16,441 bases of DNA from Chitinophagaceae bacterium (lineage in GTDB: Bacteria > Bacteroidota > Bacteroidia > Chitinophagales > Chitinophagaceae), in the NCBI GenBank assembly GCA_947442905.1, contig CANEWV010000008.1, positions 1-16,441 on the forward strand, read 5' to 3'. This document shows positions 1-7,983 of this stretch, piece after piece. The notes under the pieces were generated by a model that was given only the letters and a program-made list of their open reading frames with translations, was not told where the DNA came from and made no database searches. The position numbers were made by a program, and so were the translations under genes. Position 1 is the stretch's first letter, and every line of letters begins with the position of its first letter.

Positions 1-2730
1 AATGAATTTTTTAACAGGCTTTCCTTCCATCCACTTTTGAATGAGGGTGTCCGCTAATACAATAGCCGTTACTTCTTCTTCAGAAGCGTCTAGTGCAATA
101 GAAATATTGGTACGTACTTTTCCGTTGATACTTACTGGATATTCTTTTGAAGATTCAGTAACATGTTTTGCATCAAAAACAGGGTAGCTCGCGTCTAATA
201 TAGATCCTTCATTACCCGTAGCGGTCCATAACTCTGCAGCTACGTGTGGCGCATAAGGCGTTAATAAAACAAGTAATGGCGATAACACTTCTAATGATTT
301 ACATTTAATGTCTGCTAAATCATTTACACAAATCATAAACGCACTCACTGCCGTATTAAAACTAAATCGCTCAGTATCTTCTTCAATTTTTTTAATGGTA
401 CGGTGTAAAATTTTTAAAGCTTCAGGACTAGCTGGTTCAGTGTTGTATACCGCTCCTTTTTCTTCATCAAAAAATAAGCGCCATAGTTTTTTAATAAAAC
501 GGTGGACGCCTTCAATACCCTTGGTATCCCATGGTTTGCTTTGATCTACAGGGCCTAAAAACATTTCATACATTCTAAATGTATCGGCACCATATTTTTC
601 TACCAAAATATCTGGGTTAACGGTATTGAATTTAGACTTGGACATTTTTTCAACCTCAACGCCGCAGATATATTTTCCGTTTTCCAATTCAAAACTTGCG
701 TTTGCGTATTCATTGTTGCGCCATTTTTTAAAAGCTTCCATATCTAAGTCTACGCCGTCTACCATATTTACATCTACGTGTAATTTATCAACCTCTGTAT
801 TACCAACAAGTCCAGCAGATACAAATACTTGCGTTCCTTTTTTACGGAAAACAAAGCGGCTACTTCCCTGAATCATGCCTTGGTTTAAGAGCTTTCTAAA
901 CGGCTCGTCAAATCCAATATGACCAAGATCAAATAAAACTTTGGTCCACATACGGCTATATAACAAATGCCCTACCGCATGTTCGGTACCGCCAATATAT
1001 AAGTCTACTTGATTCCAGTAATCACTCACTTTGCGGTCACAAAATACATCCGTGTTGTGTGGATCCATATAACGTAAAAAGTACCAGCTACTTCCTGCGT
1101 AACCCGGCATGGTATTGGTTTCCAGCTCTTTTTCTACCCATGCTGGAATATTAGCAAGCGGACCCTCACCTTCCGGACCCGGACTATAAGAATCTACTGC
1201 TGGTAGTAACAAAGGGAGCTCCGTTTCATCTAATGCAACCGCTACCCCATTTTTCCATTGTACCGGAAAAGGCTCACCCCAATACCTTTGTCTACTAAAA
1301 GCCGCATCGCGCATTTTATAATTCACTTTGCGTTTGCCAATGCCGCGCTCTTCTAATTTTGCGAGTGCAATTTCGATGGCATCGCGCATCATAATGCCGT
1401 TTAAGAAATCACTATTAAATAGAGGTGCATCTTTTGTTGAATTGGCTTCGTTACCATTATATGCATCTCCAATAATATTGGTGATCGGAATATTAAAATG
1501 CTGCGCAAATTTATGATCACGCTCATCGCCACATGGAACCGCCATAATTGCACCGGTACCATATCCTGCTAATACATATTCAGAAATCCAAATTGGAATT
1601 TGTTTACCATTAAATGGATTCACTGCAAAGGCGCCCGTAAAGCAACCCGATATTTTTTTCTCTGCTTGACGCTCTCTATCACTTCTGCTTTTTACGTACT
1701 GGATATAATTGTCTACCGCAATTTGTTGTTCTTTGGTAGTGATGGCAGCAATGATTTCATGCTCAGGTGCTACCACCATAAAATCGACACCAAAAATAGT
1801 ATCAGGTCTTGTGGTATACACGGTTAATGTAGCATCTGTATCGAGTGCCGCAGAAGCAATTTTAAAATCAATTTCGGCGCCATAAGATTTACCAATCCAG
1901 TTGGTTTGCATTTCTTTCATGGCCTCACTAAACTCAATGATATCAAGCCCTGACAAGAGCCTGTCTGCATAATCAGTAATACGCAAATACCACTGACGTA
2001 ACTTCTTTTTTACCACCGGATGTCCACCTCTTTCACTCACCCCATTCACCACTTCATCATTGGCTAAAACAGTACCAAGTGCTTCGCACCAGTTGACTTC
2101 ACCATGACCACAAAAAGCAAGACGGTATTGCATTAAAATTTGCTGCTGCTCCTGATTCGAATATGCCTGCCACTCAGCTGCCGTAAATTGAATGCTCGCA
2201 TCTGAAGGACATTCATATTCCGCATTACCATTTTTTTCAAACGCGTTGATCAAATGTAAAATGGGCTCTGCCTTAGTTTTTTGTTTGTTGTAAAAACTAT
2301 TAAATAGTTGTAGAAAAATCCATTGCGTCCATTTGTAATAAGTAGCGTCGCAGGTTCTAATTTCTCTACTCCAGTCGTAACTAAATCCAATATTATCAAG
2401 CTGCGCTCTAAACGTATCAATGTTTTTATGGGTGCTTACCGCTGGATGAACACCATGCTCAATCGCATACTGTTCTGCGGGTAGTCCAAAAGCGTCATAC
2501 CCCATTGGGTGCAGTACATTAAATCCTTTTAATCTTTTGTATCTGCTAAAAATATCGGAGGCAATATACCCCAACGGATGACCCACATGCAGGCCAGCAC
2601 CACTTGGGTAAGGGAACATATCAAGCACGTAATACTTGGGTTTTGAAGACTCGTTACTCACTTTATAGGCATCCGAAGCTTTCCAAGCAGCCTGCCATTT
2701 TTTCTCGATTGCACTAAAATTATATTCCAT
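1..2730 (-). CDS. leuS: Leucyl-tRNA synthetase, 3' end cut by window edge
   Basis: Class I aminoacyl-tRNA synthetase that charges tRNA-Leu with leucine in the cytoplasm. I translated the minus strand from the ATG at 2730; 910 codons are open to the window edge with no stop. The HIGH motif is HVGH at residues 48-51 (2589-2578) and KMSKS is at residues 695-699 (648-634). The CP1 editing domain is present: TTRPDT at residues 306-311 and the DERD segment at 402-405, whose two aspartates match the conserved editing-site pair. About 50 extra residues (about 150-200) precede the segment beginning YRLAFCGHGEVNWC, a block absent from E. coli LeuS and, as I recall, usual in Bacteroidota. The visible C-terminus ends at KPVKKFI, so probably fewer than 20 residues are missing. 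It is divergent from ftsX and nothing suggests damage. Identification is essentially certain. Confidence 0.98.
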   Translation of the reverse strand, partial: MEYNFSAIEKKWQAAWKASDAYKVSNESSKPKYYVLDMFPYPSGAGLHVGHPLGYIASDIFSRYKRLKGFNVLHPMGYDAFGLPAEQYAIEHGVHPAVSTHKNIDTFRAQLDNIGFSYDWSREIRTCDATYYKWTQWIFLQLFNSFYNKQKTKAEPILHLINAFEKNGNAEYECPSDASIQFTAAEWQAYSNQEQQQILMQYRLAFCGHGEVNWCEALGTVLANDEVVNGVSERGGHPVVKKKLRQWYLRITDYADRLLSGLDIIEFSEAMKEMQTNWIGKSYGAEIDFKIASAALDTDATLTVYTTRPDTIFGVDFMVVAPEHEIIAAITTKEQQIAVDNYIQYVKSRSDRERQAEKKISGCFTGAFAVNPFNGKQIPIWISEYVLAGYGTGAIMAVPCGDERDHKFAQHFNIPITNIIGDAYNGNEANSTKDAPLFNSDFLNGIMMRDAIEIALAKLEERGIGKRKVNYKMRDAAFSRQRYWGEPFPVQWKNGVAVALDETELPLLLPAVDSYSPGPEGEGPLANIPAWVEKELETNTMPGYAGSSWYFLRYMDPHNTDVFCDRKVSDYWNQVDLYIGGTEHAVGHLLYSRMWTKVLFDLGHIGFDEPFRKLLNQGMIQGSSRFVFRKKGTQVFVSAGLVGNTEVDKLHVDVNMVDGVDLDMEAFKKWRNNEYANASFELENGKYICGVEVEKMSKSKFNTVNPDILVEKYGADTFRMYEMFLGPVDQSKPWDTKGIEGVHRFIKKLWRLFFDEEKGAVYNTEPASPEALKILHRTIKKIEEDTERFSFNTAVSAFMICVNDLADIKCKSLEVLSPLLVLLTPYAPHVAAELWTATGNEGSILDASYPVFDAKHVTESSKEYPVSINGKVRTNISIALDASEEEVTAIVLADTLIQKWMEGKPVKKFI

Positions 2731-2813
2731 GTTTCAAGCCTCTTTGCTAGCCGTATACTTTACAACTATTTTTTACGTTATACTTAAGTGAAAATTGGTT
2801 CTATTTTGGACTG

Positions 2814-2821
2814 CAAAGGTA
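2814..2821 (-). promoter_or_regulatory. Putative -7 box for leuS
   Basis: The minus strand reads TACCTTTG here, an exact match to the Bacteroidota -7 consensus TAnnTTTG. Initiation just downstream would give a leuS leader of roughly 75-80 bases. I see no TTTG or TTG at the usual -33 distance, so the call rests on one box and its position. Confidence 0.45.
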
Positions 2822-2840
2822 AGCCTTTAGCCATAAACAC

Positions 2841-2848
2841 TACCTTTG
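2841..2848 (+). promoter_or_regulatory. Putative -7 box for the ftsX operon
   Basis: The plus strand reads TACCTTTG, again an exact TAnnTTTG match, about 80 bases before the ftsX start. It is the mirror image of the box at 2814-2821 with 19 bases between them, so the two would fire away from each other. No good -33 element is visible. Confidence 0.45.
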
Positions 2849-2927
2849 AGCCCAGGCAGAAAAGCAGCGAAAGAACCGGATTTTACAAGAAATTGAATCT
2901 AAATAACCCCAATTTACCTGATTTACT

Positions 2928-3803
2928 ATGACGGATAGTGCTAAAATGTCTTTGAAACGCAGCAAACCCAATTATATCTATAGTATTGTTGGCGTAGCCC
3001 TTGTACTACTTATTATGGGCATCATGGGCTGGTTTTTCTTAAATATCAATGCCGTAGGCAACACTTTTAAGGAAGATATTCGCGTAAGTGCCTACCTCAG
3101 AACCCTCAATAAAGACACCATTGGTCAAATTCAGGCATTTATAGCGGAGCGCCCCTACACCAAAACGGTTACGTACGTAAATAAACAATCTGCTCAGGCC
3201 ATTTGGAACAAAGAAAATAGTGAAGACTGGGCTAAAATTTTGGATTCAAACCCACTTCCGGAAAGCATTGACTTTTATGCTAAAGCCGAGTATGTGAACC
3301 AAGATTCGTTGAGTAAAATAGCTACTGAACTTATGGCCCGCTATGGTAATCAACTTACCGACCTTCAATACCCAAAAAGTTTAGTGACCAGCCTCAACGA
3401 AAGGGCTTCCAAAATTGGGCTTATCTTTTTAGTAGTTGCCATTATTTTATGCTCTATTGTAATCATTAGCATTGACAATACCATCAGACTTGCCATGTTT
3501 AGCAACCGCTTTTTAATTAAAACCATGCAAATGGTGGGTGCTACCCGCGGCTTTATTATTAAGCCATTAACCATCAAAGCTATTATCAATGGACTTATCA
3601 GCTCTGGCATTGCCATTGCCCTGGTATTTACCATCGTGAGCTGGGCAGAAAGCCAGTTTCCGCAACTAAAAGCCATTAGAGACTTTCAACATACCTTACT
3701 TTTATATGGTGGTCTGATTTTAATGGGCGTTGGTATATCTGTGTACAGTACGCACCGAAGTGTGCTGAAGTATTTGAAAATGAAACTAGACGATCTTTAT
3801 TAA
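2928..3803 (+). CDS. ftsX: Cell division protein FtsX
   Basis: Membrane partner of the ATPase FtsE. In well-studied bacteria FtsEX sits at the division ring and switches on peptidoglycan hydrolases through its extracytoplasmic domain. The 291-residue protein has the FtsX plan: a short cytoplasmic N-terminus, a first membrane helix at about 17-40, an extracytoplasmic domain at about 45-160, then three helices near 162-184, 217-239 and 256-275. The cytoplasmic stretch from IRLAMFSNR to MQMVGATRGFI (about 186-210) between helices 2 and 3 is the conserved FtsX/MacB-type permease segment. The start at 2928 is favoured; a second ATG at 2946 would remove only six residues. No ftsE lies nearby, which is usual in Bacteroidota. 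It leads a run with DUF3098 and uppP. Confidence 0.93.
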   Translation: MTDSAKMSLKRSKPNYIYSIVGVALVLLIMGIMGWFFLNINAVGNTFKEDIRVSAYLRTLNKDTIGQIQAFIAERPYTKTVTYVNKQSAQAIWNKENSEDWAKILDSNPLPESIDFYAKAEYVNQDSLSKIATELMARYGNQLTDLQYPKSLVTSLNERASKIGLIFLVVAIILCSIVIISIDNTIRLAMFSNRFLIKTMQMVGATRGFIIKPLTIKAIINGLISSGIAIALVFTIVSWAESQFPQLKAIRDFQHTLLLYGGLILMGVGISVYSTHRSVLKYLKMKLDDLY

Positions 3804-3849
3804 CGAACGCTTCTTATCTTCGATTTAAATACTTTTACAAAAACATATT

Positions 3850-4089
3850 ATGAGTCAACAAAAAAATTCTTTACCTACTTTATTTACAAAATCTAATTAC
3901 ACCTGGATGCTCATTGGCGGTCTAGTAATTGCTATCGGATTTTATTTACTCAGTGGCGGCAAGAGTACTGACCCTGCTGTGTTTGATACCAAAGAAGTAT
4001 ACAGCACAACGCGTATTACCATTGCACCAATTGTAATTATACTAGGTTTTGTAATTGAGATTTACGCCATCTTTAAAAAAGCAAAATAA
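3850..4089 (+). CDS. DUF3098 family small membrane protein
   Basis: A 79-residue protein of unknown function that I recognise as DUF3098, a family found almost only in Bacteroidota and typically sandwiched between ftsX and uppP, as here. It has a polar N-terminus, a membrane helix at about 18-36, a short loop with a KSTDPAVFD segment, and a second helix at about 54-74, ending in a lysine-rich tail. It begins 46 bases after ftsX and ends 36 bases before uppP. TATCTTCG at 3815-3822, one base off the -7 consensus, could give it an extra start site, but co-transcription with ftsX is simpler. Its constant position suggests a link to division or lipid-carrier recycling; that is inference from context only. 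Confidence 0.88.
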   Translation: MSQQKNSLPTLFTKSNYTWMLIGGLVIAIGFYLLSGGKSTDPAVFDTKEVYSTTRITIAPIVIILGFVIEIYAIFKKAK

Positions 4090-4125
4090 GCAGAGGCTTA
4101 CCGCTTTTTCATCTAACTTATATTC

Positions 4126-4923
4126 ATGCAATTATTTCAAGCAGTTGTTATTGCCATTGTAGAAGGCTTAACAGAATTCTTACCTATTTCTTCTACGGGG
4201 CATATGATTATTGCAAGCTCCTTACTTGGTATTGCATCTGATCCATTTACCAAACTTTTTGAAGTCTGCATTCAACTAGGTGCTATTTTATCGGTAGTGG
4301 TACTCTATTATAAAAAGTTTTTTCCACTCACAAACTGGAAATTCTATATTAAATTATTAGTGGCCGTTACACCGGCACTTGCCATTGGATTTGTTTTATC
4401 AGATGCCATTGATGCGTTATTAGAAAGCCCTAAAACAGTTGCAGTAACCTTGCTATTAGGTGGTATTGCACTTCTATTTGTAGACAATTTATTTAAGGGG
4501 CCAATAGTAGAATCAGAAGAAAAAATCACTTTCAATAAAGGACTGATGATTGGATTTTGGCAATGTCTTGCACTCATACCTGGTATGAGCAGAAGTGCTG
4601 CTACCATTATTGGTGGTATGCAACAAAAACTAACCCGTAATGTAGCCGCCGAATTCTCTTTCTTTTTAGCCGTTCCAACGATGGCTGCTGCCACTGGTTA
4701 TAAACTGCTTAAGGCTTATAAAACTACGCCAGATATCCTACTCAACAAAGAAAATCTAATCCTATTAGGGGTTGGTAATTTAGTCGCTTTTATAGTAGCG
4801 CTTCTAGCCATTAAATTTTTTATTGGATTCTTACAAAAGCATGGCTTTAAACTCTTTGGATGGTACCGCATCATTGCTGGTATTACGCTTCTTACACTTA
4901 TCTACACGGGTATCTTAAAATAA
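4126..4923 (+). CDS. uppP: Undecaprenyl-diphosphate phosphatase UppP (BacA)
   Basis: Integral membrane phosphatase that converts undecaprenyl diphosphate to the monophosphate, returning the lipid carrier for peptidoglycan and other surface polymers; raised dosage gives bacitracin resistance in other bacteria. The 265-residue length is normal. The first family motif, [15 protein letters not shown], covers residues 13-27, so E13, E17, S23 and H26 align with the E. coli catalytic residues E17, E21, S27 and H30. The second motif, PGMSRSAAT at 152-160, supplies the essential arginine R156; it has Ala where many homologues have Gly after the second Ser. About eight hydrophobic segments follow the usual order. 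It lies 36 bases after the DUF3098 gene, probably in the ftsX operon. Confidence 0.96.
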   Translation: MQLFQAVVIAIVEGLTEFLPISSTGHMIIASSLLGIASDPFTKLFEVCIQLGAILSVVVLYYKKFFPLTNWKFYIKLLVAVTPALAIGFVLSDAIDALLESPKTVAVTLLLGGIALLFVDNLFKGPIVESEEKITFNKGLMIGFWQCLALIPGMSRSAATIIGGMQQKLTRNVAAEFSFFLAVPTMAAATGYKLLKAYKTTPDILLNKENLILLGVGNLVAFIVALLAIKFFIGFLQKHGFKLFGWYRIIAGITLLTLIYTGILK

Positions 4924-4936
4924 TTGGACGGCAGCT

Positions 4937-4966
4937 TTTGTTTTGTACTTGAAGCCCTTATCTTTA
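4937..4966 (+). promoter_or_regulatory. Putative promoter for the MFS/hydrolase pair
   Basis: A TTTG at 4937-4940 is followed, after 18 bases, by TATCTTTA at 4959-4966, seven of eight positions counting the two free ones in TAnnTTTG. This resembles the Bacteroidota TTTG / TAnnTTTG promoter with near-usual spacing. Initiation near 4970 would leave a leader of about 16 bases before the ATG at 4986 and make the MFS gene partly independent of uppP. Confidence 0.45.
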
Positions 4967-4985
4967 AGAAAATAAAAACGACTGC

Positions 4986-6293
4986 ATGCAAACTGCACCC
5001 AAAAAAGTAATTAATGGTTGGGCCATGTATGATTGGGCCAATAGTGTATATAACCTAGTTATTACTTCTACCATTTTCCCTGCATATTACGAAGCCGTTA
5101 CTGGCGATGGCAACGAAGCAACTATCGTTGACAAAATCAAAGTTGGCAATTACGAGTTTTCAAATACTGCTTTGTACAATTATATATTAGGCATCGCATT
5201 TGTTATCGTTGCAATACTATCTCCAATTTTATCTTCTGTAGCAGACTACAGAGGAAATAAAAAACAATTTCTACGATTTTTTTGCACCATGGGTTCCATC
5301 TCCTGCGCTTCCTTGTATTTTTTTGACAAGGACCATATCAATGGAGGATTGATATCTGTAATCATAGCATGTATTGGATTTTGGAGTAGCCTCGTATTTT
5401 ACAACTCTTATTTGCCTGAAATTGCGGCACCAGAAGATAGAGACAGAATAAGTGCAAAAGGATTTATGATGGGTTATGTGGGTTCTGTATTGTTACAATT
5501 GATATGTTTTGTTTTTGTATTAAATCCAGCGCTTTTTGGCATAACAGTTGGCAAAGCTTCACAAATATCTTTTTTACTTGTAGGTATATGGTGGATAGGT
5601 TTTGGTTGGCTTGCCATTGGCCGGTTACCTGAAGGGCGAGGTGTTAAAGGCGCTCACACAAAAAACCTATTTACACAGGGTTACAAAGAATTACATAAGG
5701 TTTGGCTAGAACTTAAAACACAACCTACACTTAAACGTTTTTTAACCGCATTTTTCTTTTACAACATGGGTGTTCAAACAGTAATGCTAGCTGCTACACT
5801 ATACGGCAAGAGTGAATTAAATATTCCTACCACCAATTTAATTTTAGCCATTTTAATTATCCAAGTAGTTGCAATTCCTGGTGCTAATTTGATGGCAAAA
5901 ATGGCAACCAAATTTGGCAATTTTAATACATTAAAAATAGCGGTGGTTATATGGATTGGCGGTTGTATTATGGGATATTATTTACCCCGTAATAGTGTTG
6001 TTCCGTTTTACACTTTAGCCGTAGTAGTTGGATTTGTAATGGGGGGTATTCAATCTGTGAGTAGGAGCACCTATTCAAAATTAATGCCCGTTACACATGA
6101 CACTACTAGTTATTTTAGTTTTTATGATGTTACAGAAAAAATTGCCATCGTAATTGGCATGTTTAGTTTTGGATATATCAATGAAATTACTGGATCGCAA
6201 AGAAATTCGGTTTTAGCCTTAACCATATTTTTTATTATAGGGTTTATATTGTTGTATAGGACTTCAAAACTGGAAAAGCATGCAACTGTATAG
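4986..6293 (+). CDS. MFS transporter, UMF1 family
   Basis: A 435-residue membrane transporter with about twelve hydrophobic helices. The N-terminal MYDWANSVYN (residues 14-23) is the hallmark of the UMF1 branch of the major facilitator superfamily, related to fungal vacuolar exporter Atg22. The later segments FYNSYLPEIA, DRDRISAKGF and MGYVGS also match that family. Substrates of bacterial members are unknown; amino-acid-like export is only an analogy with Atg22. The ATG at 4986 puts the signature at its usual distance from the N-terminus. The gene follows uppP by 62 bases, with a promoter-like sequence between them, and its last 14 bases overlap the start of the hydrolase gene, so the two are probably translated together. 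Confidence 0.9.
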   Translation: MQTAPKKVINGWAMYDWANSVYNLVITSTIFPAYYEAVTGDGNEATIVDKIKVGNYEFSNTALYNYILGIAFVIVAILSPILSSVADYRGNKKQFLRFFCTMGSISCASLYFFDKDHINGGLISVIIACIGFWSSLVFYNSYLPEIAAPEDRDRISAKGFMMGYVGSVLLQLICFVFVLNPALFGITVGKASQISFLLVGIWWIGFGWLAIGRLPEGRGVKGAHTKNLFTQGYKELHKVWLELKTQPTLKRFLTAFFFYNMGVQTVMLAATLYGKSELNIPTTNLILAILIIQVVAIPGANLMAKMATKFGNFNTLKIAVVIWIGGCIMGYYLPRNSVVPFYTLAVVVGFVMGGIQSVSRSTYSKLMPVTHDTTSYFSFYDVTEKIAIVIGMFSFGYINEITGSQRNSVLALTIFFIIGFILLYRTSKLEKHATV

Positions 6294-7149
6294 CATCAAT
6301 GCTGGAAATTTTAAATTAGACGGTGGCGCCATGTTTGGTGTTGTGCCAAAAAGTATTTGGAACAGAACCAATCCTGCAGATGAAAACAATATGTGCAGTT
6401 GGACGATGCGCTGCCTACTTATACAAGACGGAGGCCGTTTAATACTTATAGACAACGGCATGGGCGACAAACAAGATGCTAAATTTTTCGGTCATTACTA
6501 TTTACATGGAAATGATACCCTAGAAAAATCTTTAGCGAAGCATGGTTTTACGCCAAGTGATATCACGGATGTTTTTTTAACCCACTTGCATTTTGATCAC
6601 TGCGGAGGATCCATAAAAAAAGACGGCGACAAATTAATTCCTGCTTTTAAAAATGCAAAATACTGGAGCAATGAAGCGCACTGGAACTGGGCTACCGTTC
6701 CCAATGAGCGTGAAAAAGCTTCTTTTTTAAAGGAAAATATTTTACCTATTCAGGCGTCGGGTCAACTATCATTTATAGATGCCCCTGCTACTCATTTTAC
6801 AAGCAACGGTTTACTTAATAGCAGTTCTTTTACAAATAATATTGACATTCGGTTTGTGCATGGGCACACCGAAAAAATGATGCTACCTCAAATTCATTAC
6901 AAAGGACATACCATTGTTTATATGGCCGATTTGCTGCCTTCGGTGGGGCATTTGCCATTACCGTATGTAATGTCTTATGATATGTTTCCGTTAACAACAC
7001 TCACTGAAAAGAAATCTTTTTTACAAGAGGCTTTTGAAAAACAGTATGTGCTCTTTTTTGAACACGACGCTGTGCACGAATGCGTAAAACTTATACAAAC
7101 AGAAAAAGGGATTAGAGCTGGCGAAGCCTTTAGAATAGCAGATTTATAG
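6280..7149 (+). CDS. Metallo-beta-lactamase fold metal-dependent hydrolase
   Basis: A 289-residue cytoplasmic-looking protein without signal peptide. The HxHxDH metal motif is HLHFDH at residues 102-107 (H102, H104, D106, H107). Further probable zinc ligands are H196 in HGHT, D217 in MADLL and H262 in FEHD, so a complete two-metal site can be traced. The N-terminal half holds the expected strand ILIDNGMGD at 55-63. This arrangement resembles the lactonase-like branch that includes acyl-homoserine-lactone lactonases, but sequence alone does not fix the substrate and I would not call it quorum quenching. It starts inside the end of the MFS gene with a 14-base overlap. It converges on the DUF3108 gene 26 bases away, with no clear terminator between them. 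Confidence 0.88.
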   Translation: MQLYSINAGNFKLDGGAMFGVVPKSIWNRTNPADENNMCSWTMRCLLIQDGGRLILIDNGMGDKQDAKFFGHYYLHGNDTLEKSLAKHGFTPSDITDVFLTHLHFDHCGGSIKKDGDKLIPAFKNAKYWSNEAHWNWATVPNEREKASFLKENILPIQASGQLSFIDAPATHFTSNGLLNSSSFTNNIDIRFVHGHTEKMMLPQIHYKGHTIVYMADLLPSVGHLPLPYVMSYDMFPLTTLTEKKSFLQEAFEKQYVLFFEHDAVHECVKLIQTEKGIRAGEAFRIADL

Positions 7150-7175
7150 AGGGGGTGTTATAACTAGTTTCAAAC

Positions 7176-7973
7176 CTACCTCGCTTTAACGAGCGAACTT
7201 AGAGGATAGCGGAGGTTTTTAAAACTCATCATATCCGCTTTAATACTTCCCACAATAATGGAACTTTCGATGCGTACCGGAATATGGTTTAAATCGTCGG
7301 TAACCCAGATGGTCATTTTTTCTCCTCCCTCAAACAAAGTTCCTTTGAGTAGTAAGGGCTTAAATTTTATAGCATTAAAACTGCCGTACTGCGTTTTTAT
7401 ACGCTCTTTGCCGAGGTATTTAATGTAGACATTGTAGACCTGATTGTCTAAAAATAAATTAAACGGAATTTTATCTTCTGGCTTGTATTTATTAAAATCA
7501 ATATTGCGCAAATAATAGATAGAGCTCACAACATCCTGTACGCAATTGGGGATTTTAAATACACCCTCAGCACCTGTTGCCGTATTGAGCTTTTGATTGA
7601 AAACAATATTTTCTTGTTTCTTGTACGATCCTTCTTCAATATTTCTAACAAATTTAATGGGCTGCAAATGAAGCGTATCGATATAGGATTCGTAGCGGTC
7701 GCGCACTTTAAATATCCAATCGTACCTGCTATTTGATGTCCCAATACAAGTAACGTGGTAAGAAGGCGTCTCGTTTATTTTTTCTTGCGCTACCCCAAAT
7801 TTTGCGGATCCGGCATTAATGTATAATCCAATTACCGAATAGTATAAGTTATAACTAATTTCTTCGCCGCTATTAAAAGCAAAATTTTTAATGCCGCAAA
7901 AATCATCTCCTGCTTTTAATGGATGTACTAAAAACAAACAGATAAAACAGTAAGCTGCTATTTTTTTAATCAT
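7176..7973 (-). CDS. Exported DUF3108 domain protein
   Basis: A 265-residue protein I recognise as DUF3108, a family of secreted or periplasmic beta-rich proteins of unknown function. Residues 1-21 form a typical signal peptide: two lysines, a hydrophobic core and a likely cut after LKA. There is no lipobox cysteine at the cut site, so it is probably soluble in the periplasm. The mature part begins with the family's typical features: a GEEISYNLYYSVIG stretch (about 36-49) followed by AGSAKF. It ends at KAR with TAG. It lies 10 bases downstream of the flippase-like gene and is almost certainly co-transcribed with it. A lipid- or glycan-related role would be inference from that partner; no catalytic residues are evident. 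Confidence 0.85.
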   Translation of the reverse strand: MIKKIAAYCFICLFLVHPLKAGDDFCGIKNFAFNSGEEISYNLYYSVIGLYINAGSAKFGVAQEKINETPSYHVTCIGTSNSRYDWIFKVRDRYESYIDTLHLQPIKFVRNIEEGSYKKQENIVFNQKLNTATGAEGVFKIPNCVQDVVSSIYYLRNIDFNKYKPEDKIPFNLFLDNQVYNVYIKYLGKERIKTQYGSFNAIKFKPLLLKGTLFEGGEKMTIWVTDDLNHIPVRIESSIIVGSIKADMMSFKNLRYPLSSLVKAR

Positions 7974-7983
7974 CTGATTTGAA

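Noticed and set aside
3365..3676. 103-codon open frame antisense to ftsX
   Set aside because: It lies entirely within a well-supported gene, its product is a low-complexity hydrophobic string with no recognisable family, and membrane-protein genes commonly throw such antisense frames.
4344..4694. 116-codon open frame antisense to uppP
   Set aside because: UppP carries all catalytic motifs in the other direction; the antisense product resembles no family and has no promoter or ribosome-site evidence.
6280..7149. Calling the metallo-hydrolase an acyl-homoserine-lactone lactonase
   Set aside because: The metal site fits the fold in general; nothing visible fixes the substrate, and there is no quorum-sensing gene nearby.
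7150..7175. Terminator between the metallo-hydrolase and DUF3108 genes
   Set aside because: Only short palindromes such as GTTATAAC are present, with no stable stem followed by a T-run in either direction.
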